Of a stretch of 64,000 nt of DNA, positions 35,709 through 47,459 are shown one piece after another. The translations under genes were made by a program, and so were the position numbers. Numbering within the stretch: position 1 is the stretch's first letter; every line of letters begins with the position of its first letter. Source of the stretch: Colias croceus (lineage: Eukaryota; Arthropoda; Insecta; Lepidoptera; Pieridae); assembly GCF_905220415.1 (NCBI RefSeq), contig NC_059537.1:11813593-11877592 (forward strand). Direction: 5' to 3'. The notes under the pieces are model-generated. The model searched no databases and was not told the DNA's origin. It saw only the letters and a program-made list of their open reading frames with translations.

Positions 35709-36224
35709 CCTGATGCAGCCGAATTCGATTCGCAAGCGACGCCTACGGGAATATCTTATTAATCACAACTTTATTCTCGAATCATGCTGTGACTAAGTTT
35801 GCATACAAAGTTACTGAGAAAGTTATCGTACAACACATTACTAAAAGCTTTGCAATATGTACGATGTTCATTTATTTTATTGACGCTTTTGCTGCTCGGG
35901 CATAATAGATTAGATACCTATAGATAGGTACCTAACATTTATAGTCAGGAATCTGTGCTACTCTGACTTGATAGGTTGACTATATTGTACAAAGTTACGG
36001 ATTTATCTGAGCGCTATAATCTGAAATTCCTATCCAATATTATAAATGTGTATACACTCGACTTGATACATTTAATTATACGAATTGTTCTGAAATAAAG
36101 TCGCACAGATATCTTAAAACTGATGTCTCGTTTAATATTTTGTGATTGACGTTCCGTTGTTTAATACAATAAGATTTAATGCGTGGATAAAGTATGCAGT
36201 CGCATCACAAAAGCTGTCATGGTT

Positions 36225-36467
36225 TTATAAATAGTTGGTAATGAAGTCGCGTGGGTTCAGTTCTCGTGTACCGAAGCGACGTTTGATATAAGATTTATAA
36301 GTTCTGGGAACACTAGGAAGTTCGTTTCGTCTTGATGCTTGGTACTCTGTGCTTTCAATAATGAATTCCTCTCGTAGACTTCGCTGCAACGATCGCATTT
36401 CATTGTGAAACCTTTGCAATTGCACAGAATATATTTTACGGACCTTTTTCACTTTGTACGATTTCAT
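36225..36467 (-). other. Possible small ORF, 80 codons, basic
   Basis: Starts with ATG at 36467 and ends TAA. Very Arg/Lys/Glu-rich (MKSYKVKKVRKIYSVQLQ start, RRFGTRELNPRDF near the end). No family recognised. Codon use is not obviously random, but a length of 80 codons is weak evidence. Could be chance, a retrocopy fragment or a nested small gene. Confidence 0.2.
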
Positions 36468-38979
36468 ATTTAATTAATTTAATGTACTTTGTGTAAATAG
36501 GTTGTCATGAGAGCTTCTATTTTGCAGCGTTTTAAACTCGAAAAGGTGCTTGTGCGGTGTGCCTTGCCGTGTGTGGCGCACGCTACGATACATTTCATAT
36601 TTATATTTAATTAATTAAAGGAAATGTAAGTAGGTTCACATACAAGAAAGTTTTATATGATTTTGAAATATTATACTTTTAATTGCGGTTGTATAATTAA
36701 GATTGATTGCTATTTAAGTAAGACTTTTAAGCTTACGTATTCAATATTAATGAGTTTGTTATTAGATTCTTCGCGGTTATATGCGAATTATCCGTTCTCG
36801 GATATAAAAATTTCGATCGCGTAGTTGCGCTTGTTTCTTGTTTTTTATTCGGCGTTTTTTGAACATCATCACAAACTTATGAAAGTATTTAAAATATTAA
36901 TAAGATAGAAAGTACATAGGAAGCTTTCTCTTTATTCATTTATCAAATAGTTAAAATGTTATAAAGTTGATCGCTTGCCCCGAATAAGATGAGCAAGATG
37001 CCTTCTGCATTGCAGATAGTGGATTGAAACTGTTTAATTTATTTCTAAGTACGAATATAACTTGAGCGGTATAAGGACATGTGGAATTAAAGCTCATGGT
37101 TATTATTTATTCCGAAGCGCCGGAGACAGGTGGCGTCCTGTGCTGTACGTTGACTCCTCGGCCTTGACGTCCACTCGGCTCAATAGCATGCCACATTCGC
37201 GTTATGGCACTGTCGCATTTTTTTTTCCACTCAAGGCCACCAACGTTAACTCATAAGTACGTACAATTATCGTGAACATTCCTCGGGACCGGCCGGCTTA
37301 ATGCCCCGCGTGCATTCCTTAATTTTGACGCATTATCCCTAATAGCTTTAGAAGACTCAGCTATTTGTTTATTTAAAATGTAGAGGGATAAAAATGAACT
37401 CTATCGATTTGTCTGATCATCAATTAGAAATGGATATTGCACGAAGAATTTAATTTATACGCACAAATCGCAGAGGAATCATAATGAGAGTGCTCAATCG
37501 CCCGTTGCCAAAAGGCACGTGCAAATTTATGCAAATTCCGGGAATATATCGCCGCGATGATCGTAAATCCATCGGCTACGTTGAAACGACGTCACGATGC
37601 GTTATTTCCGAAATGCCTTGCAAGCTGAGCGGCCGTGTTTAATGAGATTGTCGTGAATTAAATTGTGACACTTCCTTATTCTGCTAAAGTTGGCAATAGC
37701 AAAGAAAAGAGCTTTTTTCAGTTGGTTTGCACTTTCATAATTTCTTTGAACATTTAAGTCAATGTCCTTATAACTTAGTTGCAACATACGAGACACATAA
37801 TATTACGAGTGTCACATTTTTAACGTTTGTTTATTATGCTAGACTGTAGTCTGTAAGTCCACTGGGAATTTAACGTCTGGCTTATATTATGAATGTTACA
37901 CAACCATACATTTATAATGCATTTAAATTATTTAATAGCTTTTATTAAGCAATTAACTTATAGTAACAAATAGCAATTGTTTGTTTTTTAAATAGAGTTT
38001 TATTGTAATCAAACACATATTGAAATTAAAGGAATTTAAATGAAAATCAAATGTCTGAATTGTGATGATAAGCTCAATCGTTCCAAAGTTATTTTTATCA
38101 TATGCCCAATTCACCAACTAAATCTACATGCAAATATCGTAATCCTTTTTTAATTCTGCATTTATCATTACATCTGTATCACTATTAATAACTTTATTAT
38201 TTATATTATATTATCCTTTTTTAATACTTATATTGAATAATTAGTAAACTAATATTTTTAATAGATGGTTTCATATTTATTACACTTTTGGGTATAAATA
38301 TGAATTTGATGATATTTGTATTTCCTAGTGTTTGATTTTACGCGAGTATTATACATTTTAAAATTAAAGACTTGGGAAAATAAAACAATGAATAAATCGC
38401 GTTTCAAATCCGTTAAAAAGTCCTTAATTTCTTGATGATATTTGGTTTTTATCAAGTTTACATTAACATCCTATTTGAGGTTCGTTGGGAAAAGGAGGCG
38501 ATATGGTAGATTGTTGCAAAAAAACTGTAAATAGTAAAATGAATATTATATATAGTTTAAGTAACACAGTGATTACTTATCCTTCACTGGGACTCATGTT
38601 GATGGAATTTCACTTATTTCGATGATATTTTAATTATTTTGAAATAAAAATTGCGTCTGGCACCTATTCTGGCAACGAAAAAAACGTCTTGCAATAAAAA
38701 ATGTATGTCTAATGGATCTATCTAAAGGCAAACGATTAAAAATTACGCGTTAAAAAATGACTTTAAATTAAGGATATTTTCCTGTGCAGATAAGATGCGC
38801 ACTATTAAACGCAACCACTGCGGCCAGCCAGACAGCCCGGACTGTAACCGAAATAGCAAGAGGAACAGCATATCAAAGAACCAACTATACTAAAATGCTC
38901 ACTTGTCAACGTTGTTACCTCCTAGAATATATAGCAACAAAAATGGAAAATGCTTTAACTTTCCGAATAGGCCACTTGT

Positions 38980-39130
38980 AGCGAGTGAACGAACCGAAAG
39001 TGTCAGCCCGCTCGCGCTGGCCCAATTGGCGTATCATGGTGTGACGTCATTCACGTCTGCGCTTCGTCTGCGGCCGCTTCCCGGTACGTGCTGTACTGCC
39101 CGTACTGCCTTCCTGTGCTTGTACCATTAT
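38980..39130. promoter_or_regulatory. GC-rich patch with a full CRE (candidate internal bun promoter/enhancer)
   Basis: Palindromic CRE TGACGTCA at 39042-39049, an inverted CCAAT-type CAATTGGC at 39024, and dense CpG (GTCTGCGGCCGCTTCC). Inference only; no transcript start is visible. Confidence 0.3.
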
Positions 39131-42100
39131 CTATGGAAAAAACTATTAACTGTAATGGTGTAGGTGTCATAGGGTGCATTTTTGTTGGCTTGTTTGGGTG
39201 GATTTGACGCAATTGTAAAATGGGTCTTAGTAAGGCTTTTAGATTTTATCTGAACAAAATACGTTGTTGAACATAAATAAATTTTCAATATTAAAAATAG
39301 TCAATCAAATAAAGCAAACATGTTTAATGTTTATTTAACTGTGGGTATGATCAATACATTTAGTTTTTTTCGGTTCAGACACATGCGTTGGTTTTTCGGG
39401 TCAATTATTTTGAAGCCCCATGGTAGGAAGCGAATGCTTAAATATTATTTTAATTCTTAATGATGTCATTTGTGTCTGTATGTCAACGGCTATTGTTACC
39501 AGCGGGTATTCGGCTCGCATACTACGAATCTAACTGTGATGAATGAGTTTCACTCTTCGTGTCATTGAACTTTGCTCCAGATTCATTAAGTGTGGGTGGC
39601 GAAAAGAATATACGGAACATGTGTTCATAATTATTTCAGTTGGTCACATTCGTTCTTGGAACTCTGGTATTATGTTACGAGTGTGCGAAGTCAAGACGAC
39701 CTTCTGTGCCATCAAAAATATATTTTAAATATAAATTTAGAAACGTATACCTTGGTTTTAAAGGGAAAGAAAATATATCACTCTCTACCGAGTTTATATT
39801 TTTTGCTAACCAAGGTTTTCAATAGGTACGTTATAATTTATATAACCTTTCTGTGTTAAATGTTGTTTTATCAAGGAACAATATAAATACTACTAATATA
39901 TTTTGAGTAATACGATGTGTCGGCGAAATTTGAATTTTTGAAAAATGGCAATAGGATCATATCCAAAATTAGTTGTTCATGTTTGGGGTCAAATTTAGTA
40001 TTCGCGAATTACCTATTGGGCAGGAAATACCGTACCGTTTACCTCACATTACGCTTGCTTATTGTATTTACAGCGCATTGTCCAGCAAGCGACGGTTTGC
40101 ATTAAAATGATTGCTCATCGACGGCTCCCATTGTGCACAAAACTTTCCTTTGGCATGTTTTTGCTTAGCTTCGAAATTATATGACGAAAGGCGGAAAATT
40201 TGCTCATCCGTATACAGTCAGCTTATAACAATCCTTGTATCTGCTTATACGAAGTAAAACTTTTCCTATTTATTGCTCAGACTTAATCAACATAAATGCC
40301 AGGTACGTGACGTAAAATAAATCAAGGAAAAAGCCTTCTTAGACCCAGACATCTCAGAAATCGATGTACGAGACGGTGTCGCACTGCAGATATCTAAGTA
40401 TTATAACTCGCGTCCGCTATTGGAGAAAGTTTCTCGTGCTTTTTTGGAAATTAATCATTTCACATTATACATTGTATCTACTCGACAAGCTCTAATCGAT
40501 TTAGCGTACGCCTCGGGGCATTAGACAGAATTTTTGAGTTTACTAACATTTTGACGGTGACGAAATAGCATTCGCGCATCGGGTAAATAGCGGTGCTCGA
40601 GTTTCATGTCTCTCATAGCGCCTATTGCGATAGTCTATTACGATATTAATTTCGAGTACTGCGATCTGATCTCGCCGTTGGCCAGCGGCGTTGGCTGTTT
40701 GTTGCCTTCAATTAACCCAGTTGTTGGTCCGGTCATTGTGCACAGTCTGCTCGATGTCTGCTTTCTTCCACCATTCCGTAATGAGTATAAGTAATGTTGG
40801 TCTTGAGTCTAAGGCATTGATAACAAGTTACGTGAGAGGCATACACGTGTTCTGTAAGTACTATTATACAGTTTGTTACCTCATCTGCGGTGCCAAGCTT
40901 TTTTAAGTGTTCGACAGCGCAATAAGCTTCACTCATCTGTGAATGTTCTTGGCAGGTTATTTGTACGAAAAATGTTTTTGCAAATTTTATATTTTGATGG
41001 ACGTTGTTGTGCGTTTTTCTTTAGACGAATGAAGCGATAATATCTATTTGTGTTCAAACTCGTTTGTGGAATAACTTTGTAAACAACACATGCGTTGTTT
41101 AGGATTACCTAAATGTCCTTTATAAAGAGTAAATCAAGGATTAATCTTTCAGTACAATTTTAAACACGATTAATTAATATATGTTGTATTATTATTTAAT
41201 GTTATGAAAAAGGCTTTTAATTAATACAGAAAAATCTTTCAATCATAAATGAATATTATAATCTTTTTTCATCCAATATTTACAGTTGGTTGAGGTTGCT
41301 AATTATTACTTGTAGTTTTTTTATTCGCCTTTGTGACGGACAAGCCCAGTGACCTAATTGGCATCTGTCTACATTTTTCAATGAAACAATTTCCTTGAAA
41401 TCTCCTTGCTGTAAATATAATTTTTCTGAGTTCCATGTAATAATGAGCTGAAATTGTTAAAAAGATGTCATTGTGTCAATTTAGCGAAGGTTAGTGCTAA
41501 AACTGCTAACACAAACACATGGAAGATCTATTACTTCGAAAGTACTGGATATTTGTACTGCCTAAGGCGTAATTTGGGCATTTTGAACTTTTTCCATATG
41601 GAACGGTTACGCAAGACACAGTTTAGTTAAGAACTTGTCAGTTCGTACGTTTTCATTCAGACGCTTTTTCTGTACAAATCTACTAATGCCCACAAAATAA
41701 ACGCTCCTTATCACTAGGTCCATCACTAGCTCGCCGAATTATTGAATAATTGACACGAAACATAATCATATTTTCACGCACCGGCCTGTAATGTCGGTGC
41801 GTGACTGGAATCAGCGTGCGTTCTCTTGATGTGCTCTGTTGAAATTATAACTACGCATCGGTATTTGGAGTGCACTTGTGTCTTCATATTTGTGTGCCAC
41901 CTTGGTTTTGAGCTTGAACATTTCGTACTGCGTAATTGTAAGTACCTATTTACAATTTTTGTCAAACGTGACAGCGATTGTTGGTGAATTGACAATGGGA
42001 CTTAACGTCTACTTGCCACTGCGCACATGCCTATAAAATCAACATTTTTACTATAGTGTTTGTATCGTTTTGACACCTTCGTGTTTAAGGAAACTGTTGT

Positions 42101-45036
42101 CATTATTTTTATTGCTGTTAAAGTGTGTACAAATTTGATCAATGTAAATTGTGTATAGACATTAGAAAAAAATTAAATTAGCTCGAACCATTTGGTTTGG
42201 CCGCGGAGCTGTCTTATAACTACTTCGTGTCTCGTTTTGAAATCTTGGCAGTAATTTGCTTTGTTTTTAGTGGCGCTCTCGACCCATGGCGTCTGTTGCC
42301 GGCGCTTGCACATCCGCGACTGACATTCTTGTTGTTAATATTGTAAACAGTTTGCCTCCAAATTTTCATCGATGTTGACGTTTGCCAAGAGTATCATTTG
42401 AGTGATGGTATTTATGGATGCAGCCTTTGACTATTTGCATAGTGTGTTTTGATGATGATAGTATGACGGCAGGATGAATAGAAATCAAATTTTATTTCCT
42501 AGTTATAAAGGACGTTTTAAAAATGTTTTGGTGTATGTAGCGGTAGGATGCAAATATGCCTCTAGTTTATACTTGCAACATTCGCCTAAAATGAGACTAT
42601 TATTTTTAAATTAAACCCAAATGCATCCAAAGTATATAAATAAATGGGAACAGTGTTAGAGCGTTTAATTGCGTGTCTTTCATCTCGGCGTGTCGTGTTT
42701 CTGTCTGCGTGCTGTTACGATTTAAATTACGCGAATCGCGAGCTATGGGTGGCTTAATTGCGAACCGATTGTGATCGTTGGAATATTATCGTGTTTCGAT
42801 TTCTTGTGCCGTTCTCTGGTTATTGGGAATTATTGGTACTCGTCGATAATGGTGATGTTTGATTGTAGTTTTTGGTAAAGGATTGATGGATGTGTTGGCT
42901 GTTATAGGTAGAGAAAAGCGTTGGTTTATATATATATTTTTAATTTAAATACATATTAGCTGAATAACATGATAGATTATGTTATCGTCGTCTAACATGA
43001 ATTTCTCAAGCATTTGGTACCTATATTTTATTATATTGCTTAAGCAGAATAACTCAGCCTTTGCTATTCAAAATCATATAGTTAAAATTTTAATTCAGAA
43101 TACCAAAAACATTTAATTTTATTAATTGATGATGCGTTTGAAACACATATAATTAATGTTCATTTAAATGTACGTGTATCATGCACATTCACAACATTTT
43201 TCTCTGTTCTGAAAGAGCTTGTTAAACCTTTACAAACTGTAACACCCAATTTATTCATATTGCTACATGCACTGCATCATGTTCCGCATTATACAGTCTA
43301 ACTCGATCTTTGAAATGTTTATTTTAAGGGAATATTAAATTAACTAATTTGTATTATTTAGCTGCAGCATATTTTTGAATTCGGCGTTATTCTTGAGGAA
43401 AATTAAATAACTAAATTATAATTTGTAATATTAGGTACTTGGTTGGTATAACTTGTCAAGGAAAAGATATTAAGATTTCTTAGATAAGAAATAATAATGG
43501 AATGTTCGCTATTTACTTCATTTAATCCCGTTTCATGACACTAATAAAAATTGTTTGTTAATGTTGTTACGCTACCAGTTGTTAAGACTATGATGAAAAT
43601 ATTTTACGTACAATGTCGGCTTTGTTAATATGTATTATTTTATATTCTGTTATTAAATTAACTACTTTAGATGTGATTCATAATTTACTTTTATATATTA
43701 CCACGATGTTTTATAGTTTCCTAATAAGTAGGTACCTAATACAATTTCTACGTTAAATTTTTCGTAAAAATTGACTATAATTCCTTACGTGGTATTTTAA
43801 ATGCAATCAATCGGCAACGTTTTGTTCAACTTTCCATGGCAGCGATGGTAGATTGGCGCTAGTACGGTCCTACCTATATGTTATCTGTGGTCAGTGCTAT
43901 GCCCACCTTATTAACCTCGGATGAAGGGTTATCTATAATGGGTCTATCTCCTTGTTTGGGGATTTTGTATGCTTTTGTATGTATAAGAGTGCTATAGTTA
44001 GTCGATAAAGGAAAACGGACTTGCCTTTGTTAGAAGGAATTAGGTAGTTGAGCTTACTGAAACTATGGTTAAACATTTTCATTTTGTTTCACTATTTTTG
44101 AATATAGTACTTACGGTAGCGGTGTATAAGAAAACTATAGGTAGGTATATGGGTATGTTTTAATCTATCTCCAAATCAGTTTCAGCAATTTGTGCGTCAA
44201 TAAACGAAAATCATCATAACGTTACAGACATACAATATTTTCCATTTATGATATTAGAGGGATTATATCCTCACGATATTATGTTATTTTTCCTCATTTA
44301 ACATTTATTTATGTGATGTGTACATGATACATAACCTTCCTCAATGTTACTTAGTGGATGTGTATTTGAATTCGTTTATATATAAACGATGAAATGAAAA
44401 TAAATATACTTCGTATAAAACATATACATATTTGCAGTATGGACAAAATAATTGTGTTAGTAGCTAGATAGAATTTAATCGAGATTTTCAGTGTAACTAT
44501 AGTTAATACAAAATTGTTTTAGTTTTTCGCGAAACCATTGAAAAAGTAACGAGTAATCACGCACACTTGATTTATTTTACTGCCAGTATGAGCTTCCATA
44601 TTGGACACATTTCAAAGAAATTCTATCAGTTATAAGATGAAGTTTACAAGAATTTAATTTAAAATTGCACGTAACACATTATAAATGCTTATAAACCATT
44701 AATTTTTAAACTCTTATCTACGAATTTCTAACGTTTCGTGTCGTGTGCTGTTTGCACTGTTATATTTTTTATTTAGCTTTTATTAAGAGCACCATACTAT
44801 TAACACATTACAGAACATAAGTTAGTCGGCGCATCCGTCATTATTGTCTGATTTATACGCAATATCGGCCAATTGATTGATATACGGCCGTTTAAATTCA
44901 AATCAGAGTCAAGCATTGATATGTGTTGTTTAATTTAGATAATTTTCATGGATTTGAAACCCGTTTCATCACATTTAGTTTGGGTGTTATTAGTACATTA
45001 TAATGTATTGTCAAATTTCATCTCATACGGTCTACA

Positions 45037-45246
45037 TCCTACTAATATTATAGGTACCTAAATGCGAAAGTTTGTGAGGATGGATGTTTGTTATTCTTTC
45101 ACGTAAAAACTACTGAACCGATTACAATGAAATTTGGTATGTAGGTAGTTGAAGACCCAGAATAAGACATAGGCTATTTTATTCCGGAAATCCCACAGGA
45201 ACGAGAACTATACAGGGTTTTCTTTGAAATCGCGGGCGGATATCTT
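45037..45246 (+). mobile_element. Degenerate Lep1-type Helitron-like element
   Basis: TCCTACTAATATTATAGGTA start with a small insertion relative to other copies, CGCGGGCGGATATCTTA end. Its 3' end has lost the CTAG. A Tc1-like element begins 10 bases beyond. Confidence 0.65.
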
Positions 45247-45256
45247 ATAAAATATA

Positions 45257-46861
45257 CACTACTCAAAACAAAATAGGGCCCACCCTGATTTTTTGCTGTG
45301 TTGTAAAAACTCTTCACTTTTTTCTTATTTTATGAATGGGTATAAACGAACAAGGTGTAGGACAATTGTTTTAACATAAACTTAAGCAAAAATAAGTGAT
45401 TTTATGGAAATTATGCAAAATTAACAGTATTAGAGAAAAATTGCACAAATAAGACACATTACAAAAGTTTCAATAAAACCTTTAATAACAAAAAAAAATC
45501 TGGTTTATTTTGTAATTAGTAGCGTGAGGGACCCCCTCTGCACCGTATGCACTCTCTGAGCCTATCTGGGACACTTTCAATCAAATGGGTTACATTTTCT
45601 TCAGGTTTTTGCTCCCAACAGACTTTAAGAGCATTTATGAGATCTTGTTGGCTGTTTACGTTGCTGAAATTTGCTTTGACGCTCCTTTTTAACTGATCCC
45701 ACAGATGCTCTATTGGATTGAGGTCAGGGCTCATGGCTGGCCACGGCAGAACTCTTATATTGGCATCAGAGAGTGCTCTTTGAGTGATACGGGCTGTATG
45801 TGGGCGGGCATTATTTTGCATTAAGATGAATTCTTCGCCAATTCTTTGTGAAAATGGGATCACGTGAGGCCGGATGACCCGTTCGACATAGGTAGTAGCA
45901 GTCACGGTACCTCCATCAAGAACTACGAGCTCCGTTTTGCCATGTAGGCTTATGCCGCCCCACACCATGACGCTTGGACCTCCAAATCGGTCTGTTCCGT
46001 GGACACAAGGTTCAGAAAAACGTTCACCTTCCCTTCTCCATACACGCACTCGACGATCGACACTTAAAAACTTCACTTTAGTTTCGTTCGTAAACAGTAC
46101 TGTCCCCCAGTTATCCATAGACCAGTCTGAGTGATCACGAGCAAACCTTAATCGTGCTGCACGATGAGCACTTGTCATTTTCAGTCGAACAGCGCGAGTT
46201 CTGGACCTTTGGCTACCTTCATGAAGTCGATTCCGAATAGTTTGATCACTCACTCGCGTGCCAGTAGATTGACGCAGTTGATTTTGTAAGGCACGGGCGG
46301 TTACCGTCCGCTGCCGACGCGCTGTTAGTCTGATGTACCGGTCCTCTTGGGCTGTTGTAGCCCGAGCACTTCCTGTTCCACGTCTTCTAGCAACACTACC
46401 TGTCTCTTGATAACGATCCCAAGCATTTCGGATAGCTCGACGTGATACACCAAGACGTATTGCCACCGACCTCTGAGAATTTCCTTCTTGAAGCAAAGCA
46501 ACTGCTCTTGCTGCCGTTTCCATATCCATAAGAACGCGAGATCCAGGCATAATAATCACGAATAATACCGAAACCAAATTAAACTTTGAAAAATAACGAT
46601 GTGCTACAGTAACATTCAGAATGAGACTTTGAACACAAGTGATTGAGAATTTGGAAATAACGTGATTTTGAAACATTTAACTTTTTCTGGTTACCCACTT
46701 GAGAATAACATTAAAAAGAATAGTTAAAACAGCAATAAAGTTTCGTTAACATGTCAACAACGTAAGGGAATACTCAAGTACCCCAATATCTACCCTATAA
46801 ATTACGTGTAGGCAAAACTTTGAGATAAGTGTAGGTGGGCCCTATTTTGTTTTGAGTAGTG
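45257..46861 (-). mobile_element. Full-length Tc1/mariner element
   Basis: 1605 bp, flanked by TA on both sides (45255-45256, 46862-46863). TIRs of 28 bp (starting CACTACTCAAAACAAAATAG) are perfect inverse copies. It encodes one intact transposase frame on the minus strand. Perfect TIRs point to recent insertion. Confidence 0.95.
45516..46550 (-). CDS. Tc1-like transposase, both catalytic Asp replaced by Asn
   Basis: 344 residues from ATG 46550 (MPGSRVLMDMETAARAVAL), the normal length for Tc1 transposases. An in-frame ATG at 46676 would add 42 residues unlike the family and is not preferred. The N-terminal half has two helix-turn-helix regions (SQRSVAIRLGVSRRAIRNAW; TARALQNQLRQSTGTRVSDQ). 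The GGP.VMVWGGIS segment follows, then the catalytic domain. Tc1 proteins use a DD34E triad. Here the first site reads VLFTNETK instead of FTDES-type, the second reads MQNNARPH instead of MQDNARPH, and the third (DLNPIEHLWD) keeps its Glu. Both changes are single GA-to-AA type transitions (AAC, AAT). With no stop or frameshift, the protein should bind DNA but not cleave. Confidence 0.92.
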   Translation of the reverse strand: MPGSRVLMDMETAARAVALLQEGNSQRSVAIRLGVSRRAIRNAWDRYQETGSVARRRGTGSARATTAQEDRYIRLTARRQRTVTARALQNQLRQSTGTRVSDQTIRNRLHEGSQRSRTRAVRLKMTSAHRAARLRFARDHSDWSMDNWGTVLFTNETKVKFLSVDRRVRVWRREGERFSEPCVHGTDRFGGPSVMVWGGISLHGKTELVVLDGGTVTATTYVERVIRPHVIPFSQRIGEEFILMQNNARPHTARITQRALSDANIRVLPWPAMSPDLNPIEHLWDQLKRSVKANFSNVNSQQDLINALKVCWEQKPEENVTHLIESVPDRLRECIRCRGGPSRY

Positions 46862-47185
46862 TAAATTCTCTATTACGTGTCTCGTTTATTTTTAAATTAA
46901 CCGTAATCAACATTTTATTTTATCGTACAAAAATAAAATTATTATCATTTGGAGCGGTCGGCGGCCACAAACACAGTAGGTACCTACTTCATTTGCTTCC
47001 GTGTTTTATTTTAAAATAAATGCATAAAATTTAAAACAAATTAAATTAAAATAATACTACGCAATACCTAGTTAGCAAGTGAGCTGCTGTCTCTTGAGTT
47101 GAGTCATCAGTAGAAACAAATAAACGTCTGATTATCATCTCTTCACCCATAATAAAATCGATTAATAACACAAGGTACAAGTGAT
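46862..47185. other. bun intron, no feature recognised
   Basis: AT-rich sequence between two mobile elements. Confidence 0.4.
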
Positions 47186-47459
47186 AACTGCGTTAAAAAC
47201 AACCGACTTCAAACTTGCACTTGCAAAATTCACAAATACCTACAGACAAAAATGCTCATAAAATAAAAACTACTGGGCCTATCTGAATAAAATTTTTATG
47301 GGACCAATTCGACACCATCCCGCATCGAACAAAAAAAGAATCACGTAAATCGGTTCAGAAACCTCGGAGTAATCGGTGTACATATATAAAAAAAAAAAAA
47401 AAAAAATATACCGTCCGAATTGATAACCTCCTCCTTTTTTTTGAAGTCGGTTAAAAATG
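47186..47459 (+). mobile_element. AACCGACTTC element, copy 3 (short form)
   Basis: Same ends as the composite copies (AACTGCGTTAAAAACAACCG ... GAAGTCGGTTAAAAATGG), but with no palindromic head and a deleted body; poly-A run near 47390. Confidence 0.7.

Larger units (their letters stand above)
35709..45036. other. 9.3-kb intron segment without recognisable mobile elements
   Basis: Contrasts with the transposon-dense flanks. GC-richer patches occur at 37080-37330, 38980-39130 (TGACGTCA at 39042), 40360-40720, 42180-42340 and 42660-42800. No coding exon with convincing splice sites and no tRNA was seen. Probable regulatory territory of bun. Confidence 0.4.

Noticed and set aside
46551..46676. 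Upstream in-frame ATG of the transposase (42 extra residues)
   Set aside because: The extra part is unlike Tc1 transposases, and the protein already has normal length from 46550.
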